Below, one piece after another: positions 47,330 through 55,848 of a stretch of DNA of 64,000 nucleotides. How positions within the stretch are numbered: the stretch's first letter is position 1; each line of letters begins with the position of its first letter. Made by a program: the position numbers and the translations under genes. The notes under the pieces are model-generated. The model had not been told where the DNA came from. It was given only the letters and a program-made list of their open reading frames with translations, and did no database searches. The DNA lies in the NCBI RefSeq assembly GCF_018982885.2, contig NZ_CP081848.1:2914001-2978000 (forward strand). Direction: 5' to 3'. Source of the stretch: Polymorphobacter megasporae. GTDB lineage: Bacteria; Pseudomonadota; Alphaproteobacteria; Sphingomonadales; Sphingomonadaceae.

Positions 47330-48351
47330 TCGCCGGACACACCGAGCAGGGGCAGGCGCTCCGCGATGCCTTCGCCGCTGGGCGGATGCACCATGCGTGG
47401 CTGCTCGCCGGACCGCGCGGAGTGGGCAAGGCGAGCTTCGCCCGCGCCGCCGCCGCATGGGTGTTGGCGCGCGCCGCGAGCGGCGGGACTGCCGACGACA
47501 GCTTCGAACTCGACTACGACCACCCCACCGCACGGCTGCTCGCGGCGGGGAGCCACCTCGACTACCGCCTTGTCGAGATCCTCGAGAACCCCAAGACCGG
47601 CAAGATGCGCCCCGGCATTTCGGTCGACCAGTTCGTCAAGTCGGACTCGACGATCGGCGAACCGCTCGCGTCGATCTTCCGGACCAAGCCCGCGCTGTCG
47701 GACTGGCGGGTGATCGTCGTCGATGCCGCCGACGACCTCAACCGCAACGCCGCCAACGCCTTCCTCAAAAACCTCGAGGAGCCGCCGCCGAATACCTTGT
47801 TTCTCGCGATCAGCCATTCACCGAGCCGCCTGTTGCCGACGATCCGCTCGCGCTGCCGGGTGCTGCGCTTCCAGCCGCTCGCCGACCCCGAGGTCGAGGC
47901 GGTGATCGGCCGGCTGTTGCCCGACCTGCCCGATGGCGAACGCGCCGCGCTTGTCGCTGCTGCCGAAGGGAGTCCGGGACGGGCGATGCAACTCGCCAGC
48001 GCGAACATCGCCGGGCTGGTCGCCGATCTCGACGCGCTCGCCTCGGCCCCGGCGGCAATGGCGGCGGGGAAGGCGCTGGCGGTCGCACGCAGCCTGAGCA
48101 GCAAGGCCGCGACCCCGCGCTACGAGGCCTTCCTCGGGCTGGTCCCCGCCTACATCGCCAGCGCGTCGCGCGATCGGACGGGCGCGCGGCTTGCACGGGC
48201 ACTGGCGCTGTGGGAGAAAGCGAACACGCTCGCGGCGTCGGCGCTCGGGCTCAGCCTCGATCCGCAGAGCGTCGCCTTCGAACTCGCCGAACTCGTCGCC
48301 GGACTTGCCACGCCGTCGCGCAATCCGTTGGATGCCCATGAAATCGCCTGA
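47326..48351 (+). CDS. holB: DNA polymerase III subunit delta'
   Basis: The protein has 341 aa from GTG 47326. It has the clamp-loader AAA+ fold with Walker-A-like GPRGVGKA, where Ala replaces the usual Ser/Thr, as expected for the non-hydrolysing delta' subunit. Sensor and SRC-type segments follow (FLKNLEEPPPNTLFLAISH, LLPTIRSRCRVLRF). The four-Cys zinc module of the E. coli protein is absent. The end overlaps metG by 14 bases. Confidence 0.93.
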   Translation: MIAGHTEQGQALRDAFAAGRMHHAWLLAGPRGVGKASFARAAAAWVLARAASGGTADDSFELDYDHPTARLLAAGSHLDYRLVEILENPKTGKMRPGISVDQFVKSDSTIGEPLASIFRTKPALSDWRVIVVDAADDLNRNAANAFLKNLEEPPPNTLFLAISHSPSRLLPTIRSRCRVLRFQPLADPEVEAVIGRLLPDLPDGERAALVAAAEGSPGRAMQLASANIAGLVADLDALASAPAAMAAGKALAVARSLSSKAATPRYEAFLGLVPAYIASASRDRTGARLARALALWEKANTLAASALGLSLDPQSVAFELAELVAGLATPSRNPLDAHEIA

Positions 48352-49882
48352 CAAATATTACATCACGACGGCGATCGCCTATCCCAATGGCAAGCCGCAT
48401 ATCGGGCATGCCTATGAGGCGATCGCAACCGATGCGATCGCACGGTTCCACCGGCTTGCGGGGCGCGACGTCACTTTCCTGACCGGCACTGACGAGCACG
48501 GCCTTAAGATCGCGCAGGCCGCACGCGCCGCCGGGATCGCCCCCAAGGCGTATGTCGACGACATGGTCCAGGCATTCCAGACGATGTCGACGGTGTTCGG
48601 CATCAGCCACGACCGTTTCATTCGTACCACCGACACCGACCATGCCGCCGCCAGCCAGGCGTTGTGGCGGGCGATGCGCGACGCGGGCGACCTGTATCTC
48701 GACCGCTACGAAGGCTGGTACTCGGTTCGCGACGAGGCCTATTACGACGAGAGCGAACTGATCGACGCGACGGGGGCCGACGGCAGCCCGACGCGTCTGT
48801 CGCCACAGGGCACCGCGGTCGAATGGACGATCGAGGAAAGCTGGTTCTTCAAGCTGTCGGCGTATCAGGACCGGCTGCTCGACTGGTACGACAGCCACGC
48901 CGAGTTCATCCAGCCATCGAGCCGATTCAACGAGATGCGCAGCTTCGTTGCCGGCGGACTGCGCGACCTGTCGATATCCCGGACGAGCTTCGACTGGGGA
49001 GTGCCGGTGCCTGAAGCGCCCGGCCACGTCATGTACGTCTGGGTCGATGCGCTGACCAATTACCTGACCGGGGCAGGGTATCCCGCTGCCGGATACGACG
49101 CGACATGGCCCGCCGACCTTCATGTCATCGGCAAGGACGTCGTCCGCTTCCACGCGGTCTATTGGCCGGCGTTCCTGATGTCGGCGGGGCTGGCGCTGCC
49201 GACAACGGTGTTCGGTCACGGCTTCATCCTCGACCGCGGCGAGAAGATGTCGAAGTCGCTCGGCAACGTCGTCGATCCGCTCGAACTCGCCGATACATTG
49301 GGGGTCGATCGTCTGCGCTGGTTCCTGCTCCGCGACGTCGCATTCGGCGACGACGGCAGCTACAGCCACGCCGCAATCGTCGAGCGGACCAACGCCGACC
49401 TCGCCAACGGCATCGGCAACCTCGCCCAGCGATCGTTGTCGATGATCGCCAAGAACTGCGATGGCCGCCTGCCCGATCAAGGGGTTGGCGGACCGGCCGA
49501 AGATGCGCTCGCAGAAACGTTCAGCGAGCATGCCGCGGTCTTCATGGCGGAGATGAATGCGCTCAAGCTTCACCGCGCGCTCGAAGCTGTGATGACCATG
49601 GTCACGGCTGCCAACGTCTATTTTGCCGATGCTGCGCCTTGGGCGCTCAAGACGAGTGACCCGGCGCGCATGGCTGCAGTGCTCGCGGCGGTGGCCGATG
49701 CGACGCGACGGATTGCGATCCTCATCCAGCCGATCATACCCGGCGCGGCTGCCCGTCTGCTCGACCAGCTCGGTGTCGCTGCCGAAGCGCGCCGGTTCGC
49801 CGATCTCGACGTTCGCGTCCAGGCCGGAACACTGCTGCCAGCGCCTACCGGTGTCTTCCCGCGCTGGGTGGAGCCGGCCTGA
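48338..49882 (+). CDS. metG: Methionyl-tRNA synthetase
   Basis: The protein has 514 aa from the ATG at 48338; an in-frame ATG at 48332 would add 2 residues. Class-I signatures are YPNGKPHIGHAYE (HIGH) and GEKMSKSLG (KMSKS). There are no zinc-knuckle Cys pairs and no C-terminal tRNA-binding (Trbp111) domain, which defines the short form common in alphaproteobacteria. The one-base overlap (TGATG) with the TatD gene links it to the downstream hydrolases. Confidence 0.96.
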   Translation: MKSPDKYYITTAIAYPNGKPHIGHAYEAIATDAIARFHRLAGRDVTFLTGTDEHGLKIAQAARAAGIAPKAYVDDMVQAFQTMSTVFGISHDRFIRTTDTDHAAASQALWRAMRDAGDLYLDRYEGWYSVRDEAYYDESELIDATGADGSPTRLSPQGTAVEWTIEESWFFKLSAYQDRLLDWYDSHAEFIQPSSRFNEMRSFVAGGLRDLSISRTSFDWGVPVPEAPGHVMYVWVDALTNYLTGAGYPAAGYDATWPADLHVIGKDVVRFHAVYWPAFLMSAGLALPTTVFGHGFILDRGEKMSKSLGNVVDPLELADTLGVDRLRWFLLRDVAFGDDGSYSHAAIVERTNADLANGIGNLAQRSLSMIAKNCDGRLPDQGVGGPAEDALAETFSEHAAVFMAEMNALKLHRALEAVMTMVTAANVYFADAAPWALKTSDPARMAAVLAAVADATRRIAILIQPIIPGAAARLLDQLGVAAEARRFADLDVRVQAGTLLPAPTGVFPRWVEPA

Positions 49883-50664
49883 TGTTCGTCGATTCGCACT
49901 GCCACCTTAATTACAAAGGCTTGCGCGAGGATCAGGACGGGGTGATCGAACGCGCGCGGGCGGCCGGTGTCGGGACGATGCTCGGCATTTCGACGCGGGC
50001 AGGGGAGTGGAACGAGGTCGTCGCGCTCGCCGACGCGCACCCCGACATCTGGGCGACGATCGGCATCCACCCGCACGAGGCCGACGCGCACCCTGAGGTC
50101 GATGCGGCCCGACTGATCGAGGCCGCGGCGCACCCGAAAGTCATCGGCATCGGCGAAACGGGGCTCGATTATTTCTACGACCAAAGCGACCGCGACCAGC
50201 AGCGGACGAGTTTTCGGTCGCACATCGCCGCATCGCGGGCGACCGGTTTGCCGCTGATCGTCCATACCCGTGACGCCGAGGATGACACCGCCGCGATCCT
50301 GGCGGAGGAAATGGCGGCTGGGTTTTTCCTTGGTGTCATCCATTGCTTTACGGCAAGCGCGGCCTTTGCCGAACAGGCGCTTGCACTCGGTTTCTACATC
50401 TCGCTGTCAGGAATCCTGACATTCAAAAATGCTCGCGACCTGCAGGCGGTTGCAGCTACGTTGCCCGAAGATCGTATCCTCATCGAGACCGACTCGCCGT
50501 TTCTCGCGCCGGTGCCGATGCGCGGCAAGGTCTGCGAACCGGCGTATGTCGCTCACACCGCGACTGTCCTCGCCGGGCTCCGCGGCGTCGATGTCGCCAA
50601 ACTCGCCACGCAAACCAGCGACAATTTCTTCCGCCTGTTCTCGAAGGCAACGCGCCCGGCATGA
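49882..50664 (+). CDS. tatD: TatD family metal-dependent deoxyribonuclease/hydrolase
   Basis: The protein has 260 aa. Metal ligands are seen in DSHCHLN (residues 4-10), GIGETGLDYFY (Glu), the His of LIVHTRDA, the His of VIHCFTAS and the Asp of IETDSPFLAPVP. TatD proteins are 3'-5' DNA exonucleases and some act on D-Tyr-tRNA-type substrates. It follows metG as in many bacteria and overlaps the MBL hydrolase gene by 4 bases. Confidence 0.95.
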   Translation: MFVDSHCHLNYKGLREDQDGVIERARAAGVGTMLGISTRAGEWNEVVALADAHPDIWATIGIHPHEADAHPEVDAARLIEAAAHPKVIGIGETGLDYFYDQSDRDQQRTSFRSHIAASRATGLPLIVHTRDAEDDTAAILAEEMAAGFFLGVIHCFTASAAFAEQALALGFYISLSGILTFKNARDLQAVAATLPEDRILIETDSPFLAPVPMRGKVCEPAYVAHTATVLAGLRGVDVAKLATQTSDNFFRLFSKATRPA

Positions 50665-51425
50665 AAGTCACGATCCTCGGCTCGGGGACCTCGAGCGGCG
50701 TTCCGCGGATCGGCAACGACTGGGGCTACTGCGATCCGGCCGAGCCGAAAAATCGGCGGCGGCGGGTGTCGCTGCTCGTCGAGCATGACGGCGCAACGAT
50801 CGTTATCGACACGGGACCCGACTTCCGCGAGCAGATGCTGGCGGCGAACGTCCAGCGGCTCGACGCGGTCCTCTACACTCACGACCACGCCGACCACACC
50901 CACGGCATCGACGACTTGCGGCAGTTCTTTCATCTGATGAAAGAACCAGTCGCGTGTTATGCCAGCCCGGTGACATGGGACGTCTTGATCCCACGCTTCA
51001 GCTACGTTTTTGCCGGGACGGCGTTTTATCCGGCGAGCGCGACCGCCAATCCCATGCCGCCGATACTCACCGTTGGCGGCATAAATATCCGGTCGTTCAA
51101 TCAAAACCACGGGAATATCGACAGCCTCGGATTTCGCATCGAGACTGCCGGCAAGGCGATCGCGTACTCGACCGATGTTAAAGTGCTGCCGCCGGAATCT
51201 GAAGCGTTCGTCCAAGGCCTTGATCTATGGGTCGTCGACGCGCTCCGCCAGAAGCCGCATCCCACACACAGCCACCTCGACCAGACGCTTGGCTGGATCG
51301 CCAAGGCCAAACCACGGCACACGATCCTGACGCACATGGATAATTCGATGGACTATGCGGCCTTGGCTCGATCGCTACCGGATGGAATTGAGCCGGGTTT
51401 TGACGGACAGACGATCACCATCTGA
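50661..51425 (+). CDS. MBL-fold metallohydrolase (PhnP-like)
   Basis: The protein has 254 aa from the ATG at 50661 (ATGA overlap). It opens with KVTILGSGTSSGVPRIG, typical of the PhnP/RNase-Z-like branch, and has the zinc motif THDHADHTHG at about residue 73. Further His and Asp ligands occur in YSTDVK and HSHLDQ. PhnP is a cyclic phosphodiesterase. In the metG-tatD context members are generally called MBL-fold hydrolases of unknown substrate. Confidence 0.9.
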   Translation: MKVTILGSGTSSGVPRIGNDWGYCDPAEPKNRRRRVSLLVEHDGATIVIDTGPDFREQMLAANVQRLDAVLYTHDHADHTHGIDDLRQFFHLMKEPVACYASPVTWDVLIPRFSYVFAGTAFYPASATANPMPPILTVGGINIRSFNQNHGNIDSLGFRIETAGKAIAYSTDVKVLPPESEAFVQGLDLWVVDALRQKPHPTHSHLDQTLGWIAKAKPRHTILTHMDNSMDYAALARSLPDGIEPGFDGQTITI

Positions 51426-51488
51426 TACACGCGATTTAACATAATACATATTATCGGATATTTTTGTTCGTGGAGTTGCCGATGTTCG

Positions 51489-51509
51489 GGCCGGTCGCAT
51501 CAGCCGGCC
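51489..51509 (-). terminator. Possible hairpin terminator after the D-threonine-aldolase-like gene
   Basis: GGCCGG and CCGGCC form a 6-bp stem around a 9-base loop, 7 bases beyond the stop of the leftward gene. No U-run follows on that strand. The neighbouring AT-rich stretch (about 51431-51475) in this otherwise GC-rich region may help separate the two convergent transcripts. Confidence 0.35.
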
Positions 51510-51516
51510 TCCTCGC

Positions 51517-52656
51517 CTAGCGCGACCGGCCGCGTGCCGCCACCGGCCACAACGCCCGCAGCGTATCGCCCTGTACGACATGATAAGTGTCGTACAGATT
51601 GACCGTCGGGTCGCAGTGCGGCGCGGCGAACGTGACGATCTCGGCTAGCCCCGGCACCTTGCCTTCGGGGACGATCAGCGCGCCGTGCTCGTCGCCCATG
51701 AAGAAATACTTCGATCCATCGGGCGCTCCAGCGAGGACCAGCGGCGGGTCGGCGTCGGTCGAGAATGCCTTGAAGCCGCCGTCGACGGTCGCCATGCCGG
51801 TCGCATTGTTGCTGACGACCCGGGTGTCGATCATCAGCGCGGTCTCGAACGGTGAGCCGCCCTCGTCTCCGGTCAGGTCGCATGCAAGATACTGACTATC
51901 CATGAAGACATACGACCCGACCTGGAGTTCGGTGAACAGGTCGAGCGTCGCGTCGATCCGGTGGGTGCCGGTGCCGCCGCCGGTCACGATGTTTGGGGAG
52001 CCGCCTGCCCCGGTCAGTGCAGCGATAACCTCGCGGACGAAATTCGCGCGGTCGGTCATCGATGTTGCGCGGTCGGCATAACCCTCGATGTGCTGTTGCA
52101 TCCCGCAATAGCATTGGACCCCGGTATAACTCAGCCCCGGCTCGCTGCGGATGGCCTCAAGCAGCTCGACCGCCGCAGCGGGAGAGCCGATGCCGGTGCG
52201 CCGGATGCCGGGATCGATGTCGATGATCACGCTCAGCGGTTTGCCGCCCGTTGCCGCACGACCGAGGGCGTGGACGTTGTCGACATTGTCGACGACGCAC
52301 ATCAGCCCATCGACGCGTGCATTGAGTGCAACGAGCCGCGCGATCGCCGGCGGCGACACCACCGGTGAGGTGATGTGCAGACCGTGGATCCCGCCATCGG
52401 CGAGCACCTCGGCTTCGCCGAGCTTGGCGCAGCACGCGCCGATCGCCCCTGCTGCAACCTGGCGGCGGGCGATTTCGGGACTCTTGTGGGTCTTGGCGTG
52501 GGGGCGAAGCTGGAGGCCGTTGGCGGCGGCAAATTCGGCCATCCGCGCGATATTTCGGTCGAGCGCGTCGAGGTCGACGACGAGCACCGGCGTGTTGAAA
52601 TCGCGTCGCGAACCCTGGCGGTCGATCAAATGGCCGTGCAGCTCTTCGTCGGTCAT
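51517..52656 (-). CDS. DSD1-family PLP enzyme, D-threonine aldolase / D-serine dehydratase-like
   Basis: The protein has 379 aa from the ATG at 52656 (ATGA overlap with the oxidase gene). It has a fold-III alanine-racemase-type barrel with the PLP lysine in LRPHAKTHK (about residue 56), GVQCYCGMQQH in the middle and GGGTGTH phosphate binding. The C-terminal metal site reads PHCDPTVN. The His-x-Asp spacing is that of metal-activated D-threonine aldolase, where D-serine dehydratases have His-x-Cys. A retro-aldol or dehydratase reaction on a D-3-hydroxyamino acid is therefore likely. It is the last gene of the TetR-controlled locus. Confidence 0.83.
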   Translation of the reverse strand: MTDEELHGHLIDRQGSRRDFNTPVLVVDLDALDRNIARMAEFAAANGLQLRPHAKTHKSPEIARRQVAAGAIGACCAKLGEAEVLADGGIHGLHITSPVVSPPAIARLVALNARVDGLMCVVDNVDNVHALGRAATGGKPLSVIIDIDPGIRRTGIGSPAAAVELLEAIRSEPGLSYTGVQCYCGMQQHIEGYADRATSMTDRANFVREVIAALTGAGGSPNIVTGGGTGTHRIDATLDLFTELQVGSYVFMDSQYLACDLTGDEGGSPFETALMIDTRVVSNNATGMATVDGGFKAFSTDADPPLVLAGAPDGSKYFFMGDEHGALIVPEGKVPGLAEIVTFAAPHCDPTVNLYDTYHVVQGDTLRALWPVAARGRSR

Positions 52657-53942
52657 GCGGTGGCTCCCTCGGAAATGCCGAACAGCGCGGACAGGTGATC
52701 GTTGGCGAACTTCGCTTGCGGATCGGCTTCGGCTCGGACGCGGAGATAATCGGGCGTCCGCGGGTACAGGCGGTGGACGTCGGCGGTGGTCAGCGTGTGC
52801 CGCTTCGCCCAATGCGGCCGCCCGCCGCCGCGTTGGAGGATCGTCTCCATCTCGGCGAACGCCGCGGTCCACGGCATCTTGGCGTATTGGTGGAACGAGA
52901 TCGACGCGCACGGGCCGTTGTTGAACGGGCTCATCCAGATATCGTCGGCGGCGGTCAGGCGGAATTCGAAGGGAAACGCGATCGGCATGCGCTGGCGCCG
53001 GATATGCGCGATCGCCTCCTTGAGCACACCGATGCCGTTCGCGCGCGGCAGTTCGTATTCCATCTCCTCGAAGCGGATCGTGCGTTCGGAGGGGAATATC
53101 TTGTACGCCGGACCGACGCGCCGCGTGGGTTTGGCCGACGCGCGCATCATCAGCCGCTGGAGCGTCGGGATCATGCGGTTCGCGGCAGCGCCAAGGTCGC
53201 AGACCAGCCGGAAGATCGTCTCGTCGATGTCCTTGCCGTCCTGGTAGTCGCCCTCAGGCTCGACCGGGTGGAGCGTCTTGAAGATGACGTGGTCGGAATA
53301 GGGAAAGACGAAGAACTCCATGTGCCGGGTAGCCGCGCCGAGTTCATCGATGCGCTCGGCGATCTCGGCCAGCGGCCGCCGTTCGACGCGCTCCTCGAGG
53401 TGGTACGCCGGGACGACATGTATGCGGATCGCCACCGCGACGCCGAACAGGCCGAGCGAGAGGCGCTGCGCCTCGTATAATTCGGTGCGCTGGTCCGGGC
53501 CGCATTCGACGATCTCGCCGTTGGCCTGCATGAGCCGAAAACCGCACGCCTGCGTCGCGATGCTGCCGAGATCGGCACCCGTCCCGTGAGTGCCGGTGGC
53601 GGTCGCACCGGCAAGCGATTGCGGGTTGATGTCGCCCTGATTGATTAGCGACAGGCCTTCCGCCCACAGCGCCGCGGTGAGCCGGTCGAGCCCCCACCCC
53701 GCCGGCGCCCAGACCGTGCGGCGGTCGGGCGCGACCTCGATACTGCCGTCGTAGCCAGCGAGGCTGATCAGCGTGCCCTCGGTCGCGCACAATGGCATGA
53801 ACGAGTGTCCTGCACCGACGACACGAACCTTGCTCGCCTGGACGACGAGACTCGCAAGTTCGTCTGCCGATTTGGGACGGGCAACGCGCGCCGGCTCGGC
53901 AACGACACTTCCCGACCAGTTTTGCCACTGGCTCACTGCCAA
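52653..53942 (-). CDS. FAD-linked oxidase, D-arabinono-1,4-lactone oxidase (ALO) family
   Basis: The protein has 429 aa. It has a PCMH-type FAD domain with VVGAGHSFMPL, whose His is a candidate for covalent FAD, and GATATGTHGTGADLGSIA. The C-terminal ALO domain has the GRPHWAKRH active-site signature. Relatives oxidise aldonolactones or alditols (xylitol, sorbitol) with oxygen. There is no signal peptide. It is the first gene of a two-gene unit with the DSD1-family enzyme and has a TetR-type operator 18 bases upstream of its start. Confidence 0.88.
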   Translation of the reverse strand: MAVSQWQNWSGSVVAEPARVARPKSADELASLVVQASKVRVVGAGHSFMPLCATEGTLISLAGYDGSIEVAPDRRTVWAPAGWGLDRLTAALWAEGLSLINQGDINPQSLAGATATGTHGTGADLGSIATQACGFRLMQANGEIVECGPDQRTELYEAQRLSLGLFGVAVAIRIHVVPAYHLEERVERRPLAEIAERIDELGAATRHMEFFVFPYSDHVIFKTLHPVEPEGDYQDGKDIDETIFRLVCDLGAAANRMIPTLQRLMMRASAKPTRRVGPAYKIFPSERTIRFEEMEYELPRANGIGVLKEAIAHIRRQRMPIAFPFEFRLTAADDIWMSPFNNGPCASISFHQYAKMPWTAAFAEMETILQRGGGRPHWAKRHTLTTADVHRLYPRTPDYLRVRAEADPQAKFANDHLSALFGISEGATA

Positions 53943-53960
53943 CTCCTCGTATCCGCAATT

Positions 53961-53988
53961 ACGATAGCTATAACTACTGTTCTTGCAA
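53961..53988 (-). promoter_or_regulatory. Promoter and TetR-type operator of the oxidase/aldolase unit
   Basis: On the minus strand, -35 TTGCAA (53983-53988), a 16-base spacer and -10 TATCGT (53961-53966) lie 18 bases before the oxidase ATG. The 20-base imperfect inverted repeat 53961-53980 (ACGATAG-N6-CTACTGT on the plus strand) covers the spacer and the -10. The 30 bases beginning at 53961 match the region upstream of the TonB receptor at 58120 in 21 positions. A repressor bound here would block RNA polymerase. Confidence 0.6.
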
Positions 53989-53996
53989 GCTGCCCT

Positions 53997-54659
53997 TTAG
54001 TCGAAGGTATCGAAATAAATCGCGAACAGGCGGCAGACCTCGACATTGAGCAACTCGGCATCGCGGTCCGGTTCCTCGACAACCATCTCGCCCGCAGCAT
54101 AGCTCAATTCGATCATCATCCGCATCGCGACGCGCAGCCGTGCCTCAGGGGTGTTCGGATAGCGCGCACGCACCGCGTCGAGAAAGCGATCGGCGATCAT
54201 GTCGCGCGAGGTAAAGCGCAGGCGCTGGAGCATCGGCACCGCGCGCAACGCCCGCCCGATCGCGGCGCCGCCAGGGAAGCGGCGGGTGATCGCGACGACC
54301 TCGCGCTGGAGCTCGACGCTCTTGCCCAGTCGCTCGTCGCTCGTCCCGTCGAGACCGCCGCGATCGAGCCAGTCGAGCACCGCGCGATCCTGCTCGTCCA
54401 TCAGCCGATCACCGAGGACCTTGAGGATAGCGTATTTGTTCGGGAAGTAGCGGTAGAGCGCCGGCGGCGTCAGCCCGGCGCGTCCGCAAATCGAGTTGGT
54501 CGTCAACTGCTCGAAACCGACCTCGCGCAGCATCTCGCCAGCAGTGGCAAGAACAACCTCATAAGTATCGAGCGACCGCGCCTGTGTCGGCTGAAGCTTG
54601 GTCGCGAGAGGGATCTCCGCAGGCTTTTGTATCGCGATCGCGGCCGTGTTTGATGGCAT
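53997..54659 (-). CDS. TetR/AcrR-family transcriptional regulator
   Basis: The protein has 220 aa. The ATG at 54659 is supported by GGAG 6 bases upstream; an in-frame ATG at 54704 would overlap the MFS gene. The N-terminal helix-turn-helix reads REVGFEQLTTNSICGRAGLTPPALYRYFPNKYAIL. The C-terminal ligand domain is family-typical and not informative. It lies between the MFS transporter gene (25-base gap) and the oxidase gene. The two matching inverted repeats that flank its locus are its probable operators, so it likely represses both promoters, including the one that reads through to itself. Confidence 0.92.
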   Translation of the reverse strand: MPSNTAAIAIQKPAEIPLATKLQPTQARSLDTYEVVLATAGEMLREVGFEQLTTNSICGRAGLTPPALYRYFPNKYAILKVLGDRLMDEQDRAVLDWLDRGGLDGTSDERLGKSVELQREVVAITRRFPGGAAIGRALRAVPMLQRLRFTSRDMIADRFLDAVRARYPNTPEARLRVAMRMMIELSYAAGEMVVEEPDRDAELLNVEVCRLFAIYFDTFD

Positions 54660-54684
54660 CGCCAACTCCAGTGTTTGGCGACTT

Positions 54685-55848
54685 CTAGCCGATCGGGTCG
54701 ACACGCGGGCGGGTCAAATGCAGTGCTGCGACGATGACTGCGCAGATCGCGGCGATCCCCGCCGCAAGATACAGGCTCCCGCGCACATCGCTATCGGTGA
54801 CGACGAGCGAGGCAAGGAACGGCCCTGCCCCGCACCCGAGCAACGATGCGCCCGGCCCAAGGATCGCGGCGCGGCGCGTCGGGTCGGCCTCGATCGCCAT
54901 CGGCGTGAGATAAGGGGCGGAGAAAATCCATAGAAAGCCAAACGCCGCCGACGCGGCGAGGAACACGACGGTCGACGGTAGTGTCGCGAAGACGCCAAGC
55001 AACACGATCATGCCGATCAGCGATCCGACCAGCGCCCACAGCCACGCGATCCGCCCCGCCGCGATCGTCGCCAGCGTTCCGCCCGCGACCTGCGCGCCGA
55101 GCGACAGCGAAATCGCCAACCCGGCCGTGCCCGCAGCGTGCCCCGACTGACGCGATAGCGGCTCGACATAAATCCACGCCGCCAGGATGAACGCCTGGAA
55201 GCAGAAAGTCGCCGCGAGGGCGACCCAGCCGCGCGCTCCGGGCAGTCCGCGCGGATTGTCGGTCGCTGGCAGCGGGGCGTAGGACGGCGGCACGGCTACC
55301 CCGACAATCGCCGACACCAGACCGACCGCGGCCAGCGCGAGAAAGCCGCCGTTGACGCCGAACGGACCGATAACGAATGCGGTGATCGCCGCGACCATGA
55401 CGAGCTGCGCAAGCGTCTGGACTGTCAGATAGAGTCCGGCACCGCGTTCAGGGCGCGGCGAGCGCACGATTAGCCCGGTCACCAGCCAGATCATGATGCC
55501 GCTCGGCAGCCCGGCGAGACCGCGCACGAGTGTCAGCATATCGCCGGAAACTCTGATCGTCGCGACGTTGAGCGCTGCAAGCAGCAGGCCGCAGACGACC
55601 GCGATGACCCGCAGGTGACGGGAGCCGAACACGGCCCCTGCAAGGCCAGCGCCGATACCCATCGCCAGCAGCTCGACCGTCCCCGCCTCGCCAAGCTGCG
55701 TCGCGCTGAGCCGGTGCGTCGCCTCGAGTCCGCCGAGCAGCAGCGGTCCGACGCCGGCGAACAGCACGCCGACGATGCCGACGACATACGCCGCGACCTG
55801 CTGACCGACCGGCGGCGGCGAGCCGATCCAGGCTCCCGCGGCGGTCAA
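54685..55848 (-). CDS. Major facilitator superfamily transporter
   Basis: The protein has 387 aa from TTG 55848, which overlaps the TonB-receptor stop as TTGA. About 12 hydrophobic helices are spread over the whole length, with a basic loop at RSPRPERG in the middle of the first half. It is an inner-membrane carrier of unknown substrate. Being coupled to the receptor gene, it should carry onward into the cytoplasm what the receptor brings into the periplasm. Confidence 0.86.
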   Translation of the reverse strand: MTAAGAWIGSPPPVGQQVAAYVVGIVGVLFAGVGPLLLGGLEATHRLSATQLGEAGTVELLAMGIGAGLAGAVFGSRHLRVIAVVCGLLLAALNVATIRVSGDMLTLVRGLAGLPSGIMIWLVTGLIVRSPRPERGAGLYLTVQTLAQLVMVAAITAFVIGPFGVNGGFLALAAVGLVSAIVGVAVPPSYAPLPATDNPRGLPGARGWVALAATFCFQAFILAAWIYVEPLSRQSGHAAGTAGLAISLSLGAQVAGGTLATIAAGRIAWLWALVGSLIGMIVLLGVFATLPSTVVFLAASAAFGFLWIFSAPYLTPMAIEADPTRRAAILGPGASLLGCGAGPFLASLVVTDSDVRGSLYLAAGIAAICAVIVAALHLTRPRVDPIG

